The notes under the pieces: generated by a model
The model's input: the letters and a program-made list of their open reading frames with translations, nothing else
What the model was told of the DNA's origin: nothing
Databases searched by the model: none
DNA from: Cubamyces lactineus
Taxonomy: Eukaryota; Basidiomycota; Agaricomycetes; Polyporales; Polyporaceae
DNA length: 64,000 nt
Assembly: GCA_022376465.1 (NCBI GenBank)
Contig: JACDTU010000001.1
Location: 62,001 to 126,000 of the forward strand
Direction: 5' to 3'
Shown: piece after piece, positions 35,363 to 46,325 of the stretch
How the letters are laid out: the number at the start of each line of letters is the position of its first letter
Position numbering within the stretch: the stretch's first letter is position 1
Translations under genes and position numbers: made by a program

Positions 35363-35593
35363 TCACGGAACCGCCCACTGGAAATTTAACACGGGCGTTG
35401 GCCATTTGGACGCGCCGATGAGTGTGTATTGACCGTCGCCTGAGTCGTCCCCGGTGTTCTTGCGGATGCCCTCGGCGAACGCAGGGATGTTGTATGGGAA
35501 CTCTCAGGCTTTCATTTGGTATGAGTCCCGGTCCCTCCTAACCCAGACGTACGAGGCTGCTTTACAGATGGTAAGGGATCCGCCTTGGCCCAT
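35363..35593 (-). pseudogene. Possible broken small-protein gene with in-frame TGA
   Basis: A minus-strand frame starts at an ATG at 35593 (MGQGGSLTICKAASYVW, then RDSYQMKA), meets TGA near 35508, and continues in the same frame (EFPYNIPAFAEGIRKNTGDD, then GQYTLIGASKW) to a second TGA at 35363. Total 77 codons. From memory, small secreted or cytosolic proteins of basidiomycetes with a similar opening have Trp at the TGA position, which would make this a TGG-to-TGA pseudogene. I cannot name the family and this rests on recall, so confidence is low. Confidence 0.25.
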
Positions 35594-36412
35594 GGTGGTT
35601 AGAGTTGCGGAATGCGTCAGACGGTAGCTCCATGGCGACAATCCTCTTCGGTGCGGTAGTTACCCTAGCAGAGTGGTTTGAGGTGAGTGTCATGAAGATG
35701 GATGTCTCTGCCTGGTCTCCATCTCCGGTACCTCGCTTCAGCTGAGGCCGTCGGTGTCACCTTTGACGTCGTGTTTGTCGCAAGATGGCAACTCCACTCC
35801 CACAACCGCACATATCGCCGTCCCCGGTCCTCTCCACGATTCGGGCCATCGCTCGACCAAGGGCTGTACCGCAAGACTACAACGGCAATGCAGAACCAGG
35901 TCGGGCGACCCGCCGCCAAGGCTGCATATCATGAGATGTTTTACATCAGACTGTAAGTGCTATTGGTTTTGCGGGTCATCAGAGTCGGAGCTCTCGCAGA
36001 CGAATCACTCCCTAGTTCCGGCATCAGCGTTCCCCATGGCGTACGTGGCTTTGTATCGGGCAAGCTTGCGACACCCTTGGCGCGAGTAGAATTTATGAAT
36101 GCCCTCATTATTCAGCAGCAGTCGATAGTTCCGAACGAGGGGAACTTGGTGCCACCGCATCATGGTCAGACATGTACACCAAGTCAACACAAACCGAAGA
36201 TCACACGTTTCGGTGTCACTGACCTTGACGCACACATGCTATGACTTGGACTGTCCGTATAGCTCTCCTCCCACTCTTCTGACCCTGTAACAACCAGTGT
36301 TTTCCGAATGTTTGGTGCTGCAAGATGCTTCCAAGCCCGTCGCCCCGGCCCAGGGAGGTTGCCTTAATCAACAGCTAGCGCGTCATACACTTTACGAGCA
36401 TGCGCCGCATAT
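35594..36412. other. Intergenic
   Basis: About 800 bp with several 75-110 codon frames, none recognisable. Confidence 0.45.
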
Positions 36413-36516
36413 GGCGAGATGGCCGAGCGGTCTAAGGCGCCAGACTAAGGTGGACATTTCAGGAGTGTTCAGTGATCTGGTCCTCACGGGCGTGGGTTCG
36501 AATCCCACTCTCGTCA
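36413..36516 (+). tRNA. tRNA-Leu(AAG) with a 24-nt intron
   Basis: Acceptor stem GGCGAGA pairs with TCTCGTC (position 2:71 is a G-U pair); discriminator A. The D arm contains GGCCGAGCGGTCTAAGGC. The anticodon stem CCAGA/TCTGG encloses the loop CTAAGG plus A, anticodon AAG at 36447-36449. The intron is 36451-36474, directly after G37, the canonical nuclear tRNA intron site. A long variable arm (class II) and the T arm GTGGG-TTCGAAT-CCCAC follow. B box GGTTCGAATCC is perfect. The CCA end is not encoded, as expected for a nuclear eukaryotic gene. A T run follows shortly after (ACTTTTTTC), the likely Pol III terminator. Confidence 0.95.
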
Positions 36517-36519
36517 TTA

Positions 36520-36530
36520 CACTTTTTTCA
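36520..36530 (+). terminator. Pol III terminator of the tRNA-Leu gene
   Basis: A run of six T a few bases after the tRNA 3' end. Confidence 0.7.
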
Positions 36531-37165
36531 ATTCCCAAAAGGTTGCACCTCCAACAAGCCCGTGTGGTCTTTTAGGATCCGCTTAGCAGTGGCCATTCGA
36601 CTAGATGAATTTTGTTATGCTACCCTCCACTCCAGCATCGGTAAGATCATGATCAAACGGTTGAGTCTGTGCCTAGCATGCACTAAAGAAACATGGAAAG
36701 ATTGGGAGCCACACTAGATTATCTCCTATCACGAACTTTGTTCTGAACAATTTAAGGCAAAAGGATGCACATGGAGCTGCACGATGGTCGTGAAACCGGA
36801 AAGTCGCTGAAAGAGGTCACGAGGGTTCCGCGAATTCGCCAAGAATACCAGCACGAAGCTGAGAATATGATATAGTACATGTCCTGAGATACACACACAA
36901 AGATTATAATTATCCTCGCCCCGGCACCGAGAGACTTCCCCGTTACCGGATGCAAGGGAGCGACGGTACAGTTACAGCAGGCCGGCGTGTCCATGGTGTC
37001 CAGGAACGACAGATTGGCAGCGCGAGAACGTACGCGCGGGGGGCGTTCTGGAAGGCGAAGCCCCACCCCCTCGCCCGCGTCGACGTCCACGTCCACGATG
37101 GTCGCGGGAACGGGCACCCCAGAAGCAGATATCGCGTCGCGCAATCAAGGTCACGCTGATCAGCC
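36531..37165. other. Intergenic
   Basis: About 630 bp between the tRNA and the Ku70 stop. Open frames here are Ku70 3'-flank noise. Confidence 0.5.
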
Positions 37166-40100
37166 CTACGGGTGCGCTTCCAGCCAATCCGCGACGCGCG
37201 CGATGAGGTCGTCCTTCTTCCCAGAGACGGGCTCGCTCTTGCTCTTGAGGAAGTTCTGCGAGAAAGGAGGGATTAAATGAAGTGCATCAGCAGCTGCGGG
37301 GCTTGAACATGGAGCGCGGCGCGCGGGGAAGCGAATGAATGGGTTGCCATAGGTTTCTAGCCGCTCCCACGGGCGCACGACCTCTGTCAGCTCGACGAGC
37401 TAGAGTGGCAGACCGTCTCGCGCCCGCAAAGGCCGACGAACGAAGCGGGTGCCCATATCGCTCCCCCGCAGCAGCGCGACCACATGGACGAGGGGAAGTA
37501 ACGTACCTTCAGGTCCTCCACGCGAAGCTACAAAACGTAACATGTCAGCAAAGCTGCACCCAATGCCGCGAACCTCTTACCCCGCATGCAGCAGGGTCGC
37601 AGAGCGGAGAAAACGACGTTGGGAAAGCGACTCACCTTACGGAGCTGGTCGGCTTCGTGGAGTGCTCTGATCTCTTTCTCGTCGATGGCAGACTGCTCCT
37701 GCGTTTCCTGCAGCAAGCACGTAAAGCGGGCCGCTCGTCAGGCACGATCTCTCTTCTTGCCAGCGTGGTTACTCACCGCTTTACGTTTCCTGCTCACAGG
37801 GGGCGCTGCGACGACGTTGGCAGTCTCGTCTTCCAGGAGCGCCTTCTTCCATTTGCGCATCAGCTCGCCCGCACGCTGGCTCGAGTGAATGTATGTCCCA
37901 GGGGGGTCAGAGGTTCCATCGGACGGGGAGGGGGTCGCCGTAGTCGGCGTCGGCAAAGCGGGCGTGCCTGCTGCGTGAGACCTGGACTCAGAAGAAGGGT
38001 GAGTATCCTCGCTGCTGACCTTGTGCATCATCTCATATTTCGGCACCGTCAGGTCCTCGAACGCCTCCGCGTCGAACTCTTCGCGGAACGCGCTCGCCTC
38101 CAGCTGAGCATTGTAATACGCAAGCGCTGTATAGGGAAGGCGGCGAGTGGGAAATTTCGCAATGATTGATTGAGTATGTCTGTGGGTACAGATAAATGGG
38201 GGGACATAGGTCCGAGCTCACCTGGGTTCGGGTACGAGTCCGGCGGGTACGACCCGTCCTTGATATGGAGTTTATGGATCCATTGTTTCGCTATAGCCGT
38301 GACTTCCTTCGATGCTGGATGCCATGCACCAGTTCCATAAATTTTCAGAGTTCAGACCATCATGATGAGGGGACGAGAGAACGGTCCGAAGGCGCCAGAA
38401 TATCGTTCAATAAAAACAATTATGAGCTCGTGACAGTGGCCAAAGGAGCAGCGCCTCTCACCGCGGAAGCCCTTGAGCGTAGGTGCGGCCCGAATGTCGT
38501 CCGCGAATGGGAATTGGATGAGGTGGAAGCCAGGCGGCTCGCGCCATCCGCTCTCGTCTACCTTCTCAGCCTGCACATCGTGGTGGTCAGTACCACCATC
38601 ACATGGCCACGGCCCCTCTCAACGGGCCTGCCAAGTAGGGGCATATTGCGGACGCAGAAGCGAGTCGGGGAGCACGCACCTGTGGAAGCACCGCGCAGAA
38701 CGCTGGCGAGGCGTTGCGCCGAGTAAGGACGAGGACGATCCCAATTTTCCCCGTTTTGATCATAGTCCGGAGGAGCGCGGTGAAGGTACGCTTGCTCCCG
38801 GAATACGACTGCGTGCAAAACAGGTTAGCGTTTCGTTTTCTGTCGCTTTGCCAGGCACGTCCGCGCGGTCCCGGAGGTTACGGCATGGCGCGAGCACGTA
38901 CCATCTCGTCTGGATAGATGAAGTACGAGTGTTTGACGTTGTCTTCGAAGGTTAGCTCACTGCGGTCTTTGAAACCGAGAAGCTTGATACCTGATGAGGT
39001 TGCACGGCAGGAACGGCTGAGTGAGCAACGGTCTCTCTCGGTGGAGCGAGAACTGCGACCCACCTGGCTCCAGGCCGAGCGTCCGGAATGAGCGCACTTC
39101 ATCCGCCGTATAGAACACTCGACTGCCAAGTTGGACCTTGCGCGTTCCAACTGCTGATTCTTTGGCATCCGAAAAACTCTCGCCAGCGGCCTCACCCGAC
39201 GGAGCACCGAGGTCCATCCCATACAAAATCTCTGTCTTGTCAGCTTCTGCGTCACGCTCCTATCCAAGGGTCAACAGTTTATGAGCCACCGGACCGTACT
39301 GTTCGACGTATATACAGACGACGAACCTGATCAACGTAAGCGGTGCGAGAGGTGACCGGCTCAACCCTGTCCCCAAGATCCGCAAAATACCTGTATGCGC
39401 CCTTCTTTTGCTCGGTAATGAGGCCATACCTAGGAATTTTGAAGATTCAGCCGTCATCCCCGCGACCCTCGCACCACAATAGCAATTCTACACACCCTTT
39501 CACACCGATCACAAACCCGGGCGCAAGGGTCAAGGGAACGCTGAACAGCGCCCTCTTGGGAACTTCGTGGAAGCGCATCTGCGCCAACAGCTCGTCGACG
39601 CGACTAATGGAGATAGATTCCGGAAGAATGGACTCCGACTCGTCGTCGGCGATGTCGTCCAAGTCCGTGGTGCTCGTTGGAAGGAGGACCGACTGCCGGA
39701 CACGGACATACGGTTAATATTCGACACATAACGCGGCGAAGACTGCGGAACTTACGGAGTAGAACTTCGTGGGATCGAATGCCTTGTCATCTGTGCTAAT
39801 GAAGAACGGCTCTACGGCCACGCCGGCTTGGATCAGATCCTGGCCGAGCAGCTCTCAATAACTCTGACTCGTCAATGGGTCATTCCTTTAATTGACTTAC
39901 AACCAAGGTCGTGCGAGCAGACGTCATAAGTCGAGTGCCACTTGCACCGGGATGAGGGTCGTCCTCATCGGTTATCAAGAAGATACGCTTAGTAGCGGTC
40001 TTCGGGGCTCTACCAAAGGCAGCAAGCCACTGTCAGTGCAATATAACTACTACACGTCTCAGATGTACTGACCCATCACGGATGACCCAGTTGCAGCTGG

Positions 40101-40777
40101 TAAAGACATCACCAATCGGCATCCGCTTGTCCGTCAGAGGCGGAAAAGTATCCTTGAGCGTGTCTGGATTTTCTCGTGCCTCTGCGACTCGTCAGAACAC
40201 TTCTTCTACCACATGTGTTTGAAACACGACGCTTGCTCACCGTCCAAGAGCTGAATAAGCTCCATAACCTTCGGTGCGTCAATGGTGGCGATGGGCTGAT
40301 AGACATACGCCCCCTTCTTGATGTCTGCACCAGCCTGCCCACTCTCATTTCTCTTCGTCTACAACATACCACAACAACAAGGGTCAGATACACCAGCCGA
40401 CGCCACGCTAGAGCACCCGAGACGCCGACGCACCGTATTGAAGAGCATAATCCCGACAGCGTCGTTCGGGCCGACGAGAACCTTCTTCTTCATGATCTGC
40501 ATAGCAGCTTCAAGCGCAATCATGAGGTTGCACGTCTGCACGGCGTCTTCATACCGCTCGTCCTCGCGCATCTCGAGCATCGAGGGCGAGCAGTCGATGC
40601 AGAACAGAATCACGTCCCGTTTGCCTTCATAGAACTGCCCCGCGCAGACGCGGACGGATTCGTGTGCATGTTAGTTGAGGGGTAGTAACGGCACATTAAC
40701 AGAACACGTACGGAAGCGTCCTGCAACTCCTCATCTTCCTCGTCGTCCGCCTTGTTCCAATCGTCGTACGGCGCCAT
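37166..40777 (-). CDS. KU70: Ku70 subunit of the DNA end-binding Ku heterodimer
   Basis: Ku70 pairs with Ku80 to bind double-strand breaks for non-homologous end joining and to protect telomeres. The ATG at 40777 gives MAPYDDWNKADDEEDEELQD, an acidic start usual for Ku70. The vWA-like domain follows: VILFCIDCSPSML, then MIALEAAMQIMKKKVLVGP and VGIMLFNT, later RIFLITDEDDPHP. The Ku core has ALFSVPLTLAPGFVIGVKG, ELTFEDNVKHSYFIYPDEM, YSGSKRTFTALLRTMIKTG and FHLIQFPFADDIR. The C-terminal arm has YYNAQLEASAFREE and EAFEDLTVPKYEMM. The last exon ends with FLKSKSEPVSGKKDDLIARV, a SAP DNA-binding motif, at the expected place. More than ten introns. The SAP domain identifies Ku70, not Ku80. Not every internal exon border was fixed. 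Confidence 0.92.
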
Positions 40778-41370
40778 CCCGAATCTTCCAAAAGCCTATT
40801 ATATTCTATTCTCAAAACGCGACTGCAGATGGTGGCGCGTGTCAGCGAAAGCGTAGCGGACAAGAAGTCTTGCACAAATGCGAGAGTGCGAGGCCGACGG
40901 GGGTCAAGTAGCCTCGGGTGGTGGTGGTCGAGTAGAGAGGGCGGTACCGCGCGGAGACGCCTGGCTATAACGCGGCGGGCCTGTGGCTAAGCCTTGGGCG
41001 GCTGCGGTGGCTAAGTTACGCGCGACGCGTCTTCCCACGTGATGCATACGTACCTCGTGTGGCGCAAGGGCGCTTCTGTGTGTAACACTGTAAGTCTGCC
41101 AAGAACGGGCTCTTCAAGTTAGTCTGCCGTCTACGAACGCCTATAAGGGAGCTGAAGAAGGGAAACACACTAGAGATACACCGAAGATCTGAGTTACATT
41201 CTCGGAAAGTACGTTACAGTCCGAAAATCTTGCACAGACGGTCTAACTGCCAAGGTCAGTTGATTATAATCCGTACACTTACTGTGCATCCAATACTCGG
41301 TTTGCAGAAGCCCAAACATTCTATAACCAACACGGACGCCCGACAGAGGGAATAATAAGACATTTTGAGC
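40778..41370. other. Divergent promoter region, KU70 / PTPA
   Basis: 593 bp between divergent starts. GC-rich near KU70. No clear element. Confidence 0.5.
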
Positions 41371-43019
41371 ATGGCTTCTCCCAGCAGCAGCTCCACCAAA
41401 TCTCTTCCTCCTCTCCGCGAGATACCCGTCTCTGCTCTTGCCTCCGCCGCTACCCCCGTATTACGCATCAAGACCGACGAAGACGTCGAGCTCTGGAAAC
41501 ACACGCGCGGATATCAAGACTATGGGCTCTTTCTACGACGCCTAGCGGAATCCGTCGTCGGGTATGAATTGCCGTATAACGACCCCGATCCAGACAAGGT
41601 AGGCCTGTCACATTGGATGCTATTCAACGCTGGGTGACACTGACGATAGGCTCGTGTTTGGACAGAGCGTCACTGCGATAACCGAGCTCCTGGATAAGCT
41701 GGATAAATGGATCGACGAGATCCCGCCGCTTCCAACCCCACAACGGTTTGGCAACCTCGCGTTCCGGACGTGGGGTAAACGTCTCGAGACGGTATATAGC
41801 ATACGCTCATCGAAGTACTACCACACACTCACCGCGCTATTTCCATAGGAATGCGACGCACTCCTTCAAACGCTCCTCCCGGCTTCCCTCCACCCCTGCA
41901 TCCCGCACATCGCGCCCTACTTCCTCACGTCGTTCGGTTCCTTCACGCGCATGGACTACGGTACGGGCCACGAGACGTCTTTTGCGCTCTTCCTGCTCTG
42001 CCTCGCGCTCGTGCGTTTTCTCGACCCCGTACCGGCCGTCGAGCGGCAGGTCGTGTTGTGCGCGTTCGTGCGGTACGTCCGCCTGTGCTGGCGTCTTCAG
42101 GACGTGTACAAGCTGGAGCCTGCGGGGAGTCATGGCGTGTGGGGACTTGATGATTATTCTTTCCTGACGTATGTATTTGGGAGTGCGCAGCTACGAGGTA
42201 TATTTTCTTCCGCGATGCGCCATGTATTGGAGTATATGCTGACAAGGATGTGCGATAGATCAGACGGAGATCCCAGTGTCGGCGGTGCTGCGTCCTCCTC
42301 TCCCACCGACGAATCTGTACTTCATGTCGATCACGCGGATACACGAAGTGAAGTTCGGGCCTTTCCATGAACACTCCTCTCAGCTGTACTCCATTGCAAC
42401 AAACGTGCAGTACTGGGCAAAGGTTCACTCTGGGCTCTTCAAGATGTACGAGGTAAGCAGCCCCACCTCCATATCTCCGCCGAGTCCAGAATTCTGACCG
42501 TTCCTCCAGGCTGAGGTTCTCGGCAAGCGCGTGGTGGTGCAGCACATCCCACTGGGTGGCCTTCTGGAATGGGACTTCCGCCAGAACCCTTCCTCTTCAA
42601 CCGCACCCACACCCTTCACGTCCACACCCGTCACCACTATGGCCGCGACGGCAGCCCCGTGGGCATCGTCGACGACGCTTCCAGCGACTTCGATGCCTCC
42701 CCCAAGCACCTTCCCCGGCGCCCCGCGCATGCCCCCAGTGTCGTTCACCACGGGACTCCCTCACCTGCCACACCCGTTGGGCGGCCACGGGAGCGGACAC
42801 CGAGCACGTCCGGGCGGGCCGATCGTGCCTGCGCGGGCACCGTTAGGTCCGACCGCCAGCATGGCGGTGCGGCCAAGTGTGTTTCCGAGTACGACGAGTA
42901 TAGGCGGCAGTTCGACGATCCCGACCACTCCAGAGCATGCTGTGCGCCAGAGCGAGGCCGCGCATGGTCCGCACGAGGGCGATGAAGGGGACAAAGCAAG
43001 GTCGCCTGACTCGAGTTGA
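41371..43019 (+). CDS. PTPA: PP2A activator, PTPA/Rrd family peptidyl-prolyl isomerase
   Basis: Phosphotyrosyl phosphatase activator that loads metal into and remodels the PP2A catalytic subunit. Exons 41371-41598, 41666-41791, 41849-42197, 42259-42452 and 42510-43019 sum to 468 codons plus stop. The motifs in order: DYGLFLRRLAESVVGYELP, RFGNLAFRTWGKRLE, the substrate-site MDYGTGHETSFALFLLCLAL, GVWGLDDYSFLTYVFGSAQL, MSITRIHEVKFGPFHEHSSQ and VVQHIPLGGLLEWD. The core ends near residue 315. A tail of about 150 residues, rich in Pro, Ser and Thr, follows; Rrd1-type fungal proteins carry such extensions, Rrd2-type usually do not, so Rrd1 is favoured. Another PP2A regulator, PPE1, lies at the left edge. 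Confidence 0.93.
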
Positions 43020-44431
43020 GCGGCGGTGTAGGATTTATCTAGTTGCCGTTGGTTTTCTGTGCTGGACGGATTGTATTGAAGAAGTGTGTACCCATAGTCC
43101 GCAATGTTTCTATTCGTTGTTAGTGAGCGTTTCGCCGGGGGAACGCTGGGCCTTGGAAAAGGTCAAAGCCGGGGATACACCGAGCGCCTATCGAGGGAAC
43201 AAGCGTGGAGGTTACCATATTAGGTGCTGGGGAGTGGCCCGGGGTATGCCGAGAAACGTGATAGGACGGGCGGTGAGATCGATGAAGAAAAAGTCAACAG
43301 AGACGCACGGACCGCCTTGCAAGCACTCTCCCCCGCCTTCAGCCTTCTCTTTGCACCCAACGCTCTCGCTGCGACCACCCCTGCCAGAGGGAGACCCGTA
43401 CTTGTCGCGTCCCGTCTGCCGTCGTACTGCCCCCCGCGCTACGACGCAGCGTCCGCCCTGCCACCATTTTTGACCAAGCGCGAAACGACGACCTTCGTCT
43501 GTTGACCCTCGAGTGAGTATTCCCCATCCTCGCGTCATCGGCGCACCATCGCAGCCAGGACGCGCACTTCTCCGCCCGCTGCGGTTAGGGCGGGTGCCGT
43601 AAAGAAGGGCTGCGTCGATGGACGGGCCACGCTATCAGCACGGCCTCTCCCATCCCAGGGAAGGTGCGAGCTGGCAGCTGTGGCATCCGAACAATGATGC
43701 GGATCTAACGCAGTCCTAAACGCAAACACGGACAGCGAACAGAACGCCTTCTTCGCAGGATCGTCCATCGCATCGATCGCGTTTCTGCCGCGAGCCTATC
43801 TTCCGTCTGCATGGCGCTGGGCAGCGTGCACTCCGCGCTGCCCCTCTTTGATCGTCCGTCCTGCCCGCGGTGACATAGCCATACCGCTTTGTTGTGCATT
43901 GTCATGGCTTTGTATGAACTCGTTACTGACCTTGACTTTGCAGGTGGTCATCCGTCCGTGGTATGTCGTGCAACCCAAGCCTACGTCAACCTCCCCTGAC
44001 ATGTCCGTTCTTTGCAGGAGAACCTCCTTGACAGGACTACATTGTTCTGTAGCATAAATTAACCTCTGCCGGACTCGCTTTTCGCGATCCGTTCCTCTCA
44101 GCTCTCCTCCCCATCTCTCTACTACCACCTCCAACACCCTCCTACCCGTCCTCGCTTTAAGGAGCGAGGATCCCACTTCGACTGAAGGAAACCTCATAGT
44201 TACCGTCCCTATCCCGCCCGGCTCGTTCTCGCGACCGCGGCGGTAGGTCCGGTAATTCGGGTTTCGACGCGAATATCCAAAACGACTGTTTTTCCCGTTC
44301 CCCGGGAATTCTCCCGCTTCCACACCACAATCCTCCAATCCGCACCACCGCGCGGACAAACACCCTCTCCGCCACAACCCATAGACCACGACATAGATAT
44401 TCCCGCTTCGTCGGACGCCAACGCTATTCGA
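43020..44431. other. ODC upstream region and leader
   Basis: 1.4 kb between PTPA and the ODC start. It is pyrimidine-rich near 44080-44150. No coding gene is supported; several short ATG frames could be upstream ORFs if the leader is long. Minus-strand frames of up to 330 codons here are shadows. Confidence 0.45.
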
Positions 44432-46053
44432 ATGTCTCAACTCGAGATCCTCACGGCGCACTGCCCTGTAGACTTTGACGTCGTCTCTTGCTCTCCCCCT
44501 CTTGCCTCCTCTCTCCCGCGCTCCCACAACGAAAAGTACCTTGCCAATGCCCTCGTAAACGGACTCTTCCCTTCTTCTCATATCGTACATCCCCAAGATA
44601 ACTCTTACGGCCTCAAGAACTCGGACCGTCATTATGACGACGAGGTCTCCATTCCTGGGCTCCCGCCGCTGCACCGCGGCCACCCAGACGTTCATCTCCG
44701 TCAAGGAGTGATGAACGCGCTCCATCTCAGCGCAGCCGGGGAACCCGATGCCGAGAAAGCGTTCTTTGTCGCTGATCTGAGCAGCGTGTACAGGCAGCAC
44801 GAACGCTGGAAGAAGCTTCTCCCCGAGATTGAGCCGTACTATGGTGAGTTACCCGCGCTCCTCTTCAGTTTTTGTTAGGGCAAGACTGATGCGCCATTGA
44901 ACAGCGGTGAAATGCAACCCCGACCCGTACGTCCTCCGCCTCCTCGCCGCGCTCGGCACAGGCTTCGACTGCGCCTCGAACGGGGAGATCAACCAAGTGC
45001 TCGACCTCGGCGTGAACCCGGAGCGGATTATCTTCGCCAACCCGTGCAAGGCCAACTCGTTCATCCGGAGCGCGGCCAAGGCGGGCGTCGACATGATGAC
45101 GTTCGACAACACGGACGAGCTATATAAGATCGCGCGCACGCACCCCCGTGCGAAGCTCGTTGTGCGCATTCTCACGGATGATTCCAAGAGCCTGTGCCGC
45201 CTTGGACTCAAGTTCGGCGCCCCACTCGTCACGGTGCCCGCTCTGCTCGCTAAGGCGCGCGAGCTCCAGCTCGACGTCGTCGGTGTGAGCTTCCACGTAG
45301 GGAGCGGGTGCTACGACTCGAGCGCGTTCTCAGACGCTGTCATGCGCGCTCGCGCCGCCTTCGATATGGGCAAGGAGGCCGGGTACGACTTCAACCTGCT
45401 CGACGTCGGTGGAGGCTTCGAGGATGCGACCTTTGAGCGCACCGCTGCGGTTCTCACCGAGTCGATCGACCAGTACTTCCCTCAGCGCGAGCACATCCGA
45501 ATCATCGCTGAGCCTGGACGGTACTACGTCTCCAAGGCCTTCAGCCTTGCAACGAACATCATCGCCCGCCGTGCCCCGCCTGCCGTCGAGAACGCACAGC
45601 AAGACATCGAGACGGACCCTGAGCAACCCAGCGTGATGTGTACGTACCTTCTCTCCACCTTCTTCTCTGGGAAGCCATCGCTGACGGGCCACCGCAGACT
45701 ACATCAACGACGGCGTGTACGGCGCGTTCAACTGTATCCTGTTCGACCACCAGAAGCCGCAGCCGTATGTGCTCTCGTTGAACGGATCCTTCCATGTGCC
45801 GTCGTCGGCGCCGACGCGCGCGGCGAGCGTGTGGGGTCCGACGTGCGACTCGCTGGACTGCGTGTGCCCGCTCGCGCAGCTGCCGGCCGCGCTCCAGGTC
45901 GGGGACTGGCTCGCGTTCGAGAACATGGGCGCGTACACGGTCTGCGCCGCGTCCCAGTTCAATGGGTTCGAGGTGAGCAGGGTCGTGTACACGACGGGCG
46001 CGGGACCAGGTGCGGCGGAGGTGCGCGAGGCCTTGCGCGCGTTCCAGAGTTGA
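44432..46053 (+). CDS. SPE1: Ornithine decarboxylase
   Basis: PLP enzyme turning ornithine into putrescine, the first step of polyamine synthesis, in the cytosol. Exons 44432-44843, 44905-45639 and 45698-46053 sum to 500 codons plus stop. The Schiff-base lysine is in YYAVKCNPDPYVLRLLAALG, which the first intron splits right before. FDCASNGEI and IFANPCKANSFIR follow; VVRILTDDSKSLCRLGLKFG and VSFHVGSGCYDSSAF give the PLP-ring region; LLDVGGGFED and IIAEPGRYYVSKAF the phosphate and dimer contacts; GPTCDSLDCVCPLAQLP holds the cross-subunit catalytic Cys, and FENMGAYT closes the site. The N-terminal 110 residues are longer than in bacterial enzymes, as in other fungi. Regulation by antizyme is expected from family knowledge, not seen here. 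Confidence 0.96.
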
Positions 46054-46077
46054 ACTGGCCGACGGAGGGAGGAGGGG

Positions 46078-46134
46078 GGTGAAGCTAGAAGGCTCGAGGG
46101 GAGGCGCGCAAGCGAAGGTGGTGAAGCTAGAAGG
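46078..46134 (+). repeat. 15-nt direct repeat after ODC
   Basis: GGTGAAGCTAGAAGG occurs at 46078-46092 and again at 46120-46134, in the likely 3'UTR of ODC. Confidence 0.7.
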
Positions 46135-46257
46135 ACGCGGGAGTGCAAGCGATGTGGCGGAACCGAAGAGAACGAATTAGAACCGAGAACCGAATGAAGG
46201 AACAAGCTAGTGCCCAGGGCAGAAACAAGGTGCCGAGGAATGTGCCAAATCATCGAC

Positions 46258-46325
46258 TGCTGCTGTCGTCGCTGTCACCGTCGTCGTCGTGTCGTTGTCG
46301 TCGGAGCCGTGACGACAATCATGGA
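46258..46325 (+). repeat. Imperfect TCG/CGT trinucleotide tract
   Basis: About 70 bp dominated by interrupted TCG-type triplets (tgctgctgtcgtcgctgtca and onward). Noncoding as far as can be seen. Confidence 0.5.

Noticed and set aside
36752..37144. 130-codon minus-strand frame downstream of KU70
   Set aside because: It follows the Ku70 stop and lacks motifs; probably 3'UTR and flank.
43796..44800. 334-codon minus-strand frame opposite the ODC leader and first exon
   Set aside because: It overlaps the well-supported ODC exon antisense, has no motif, and mirrors the codon pattern of GC-rich coding DNA.
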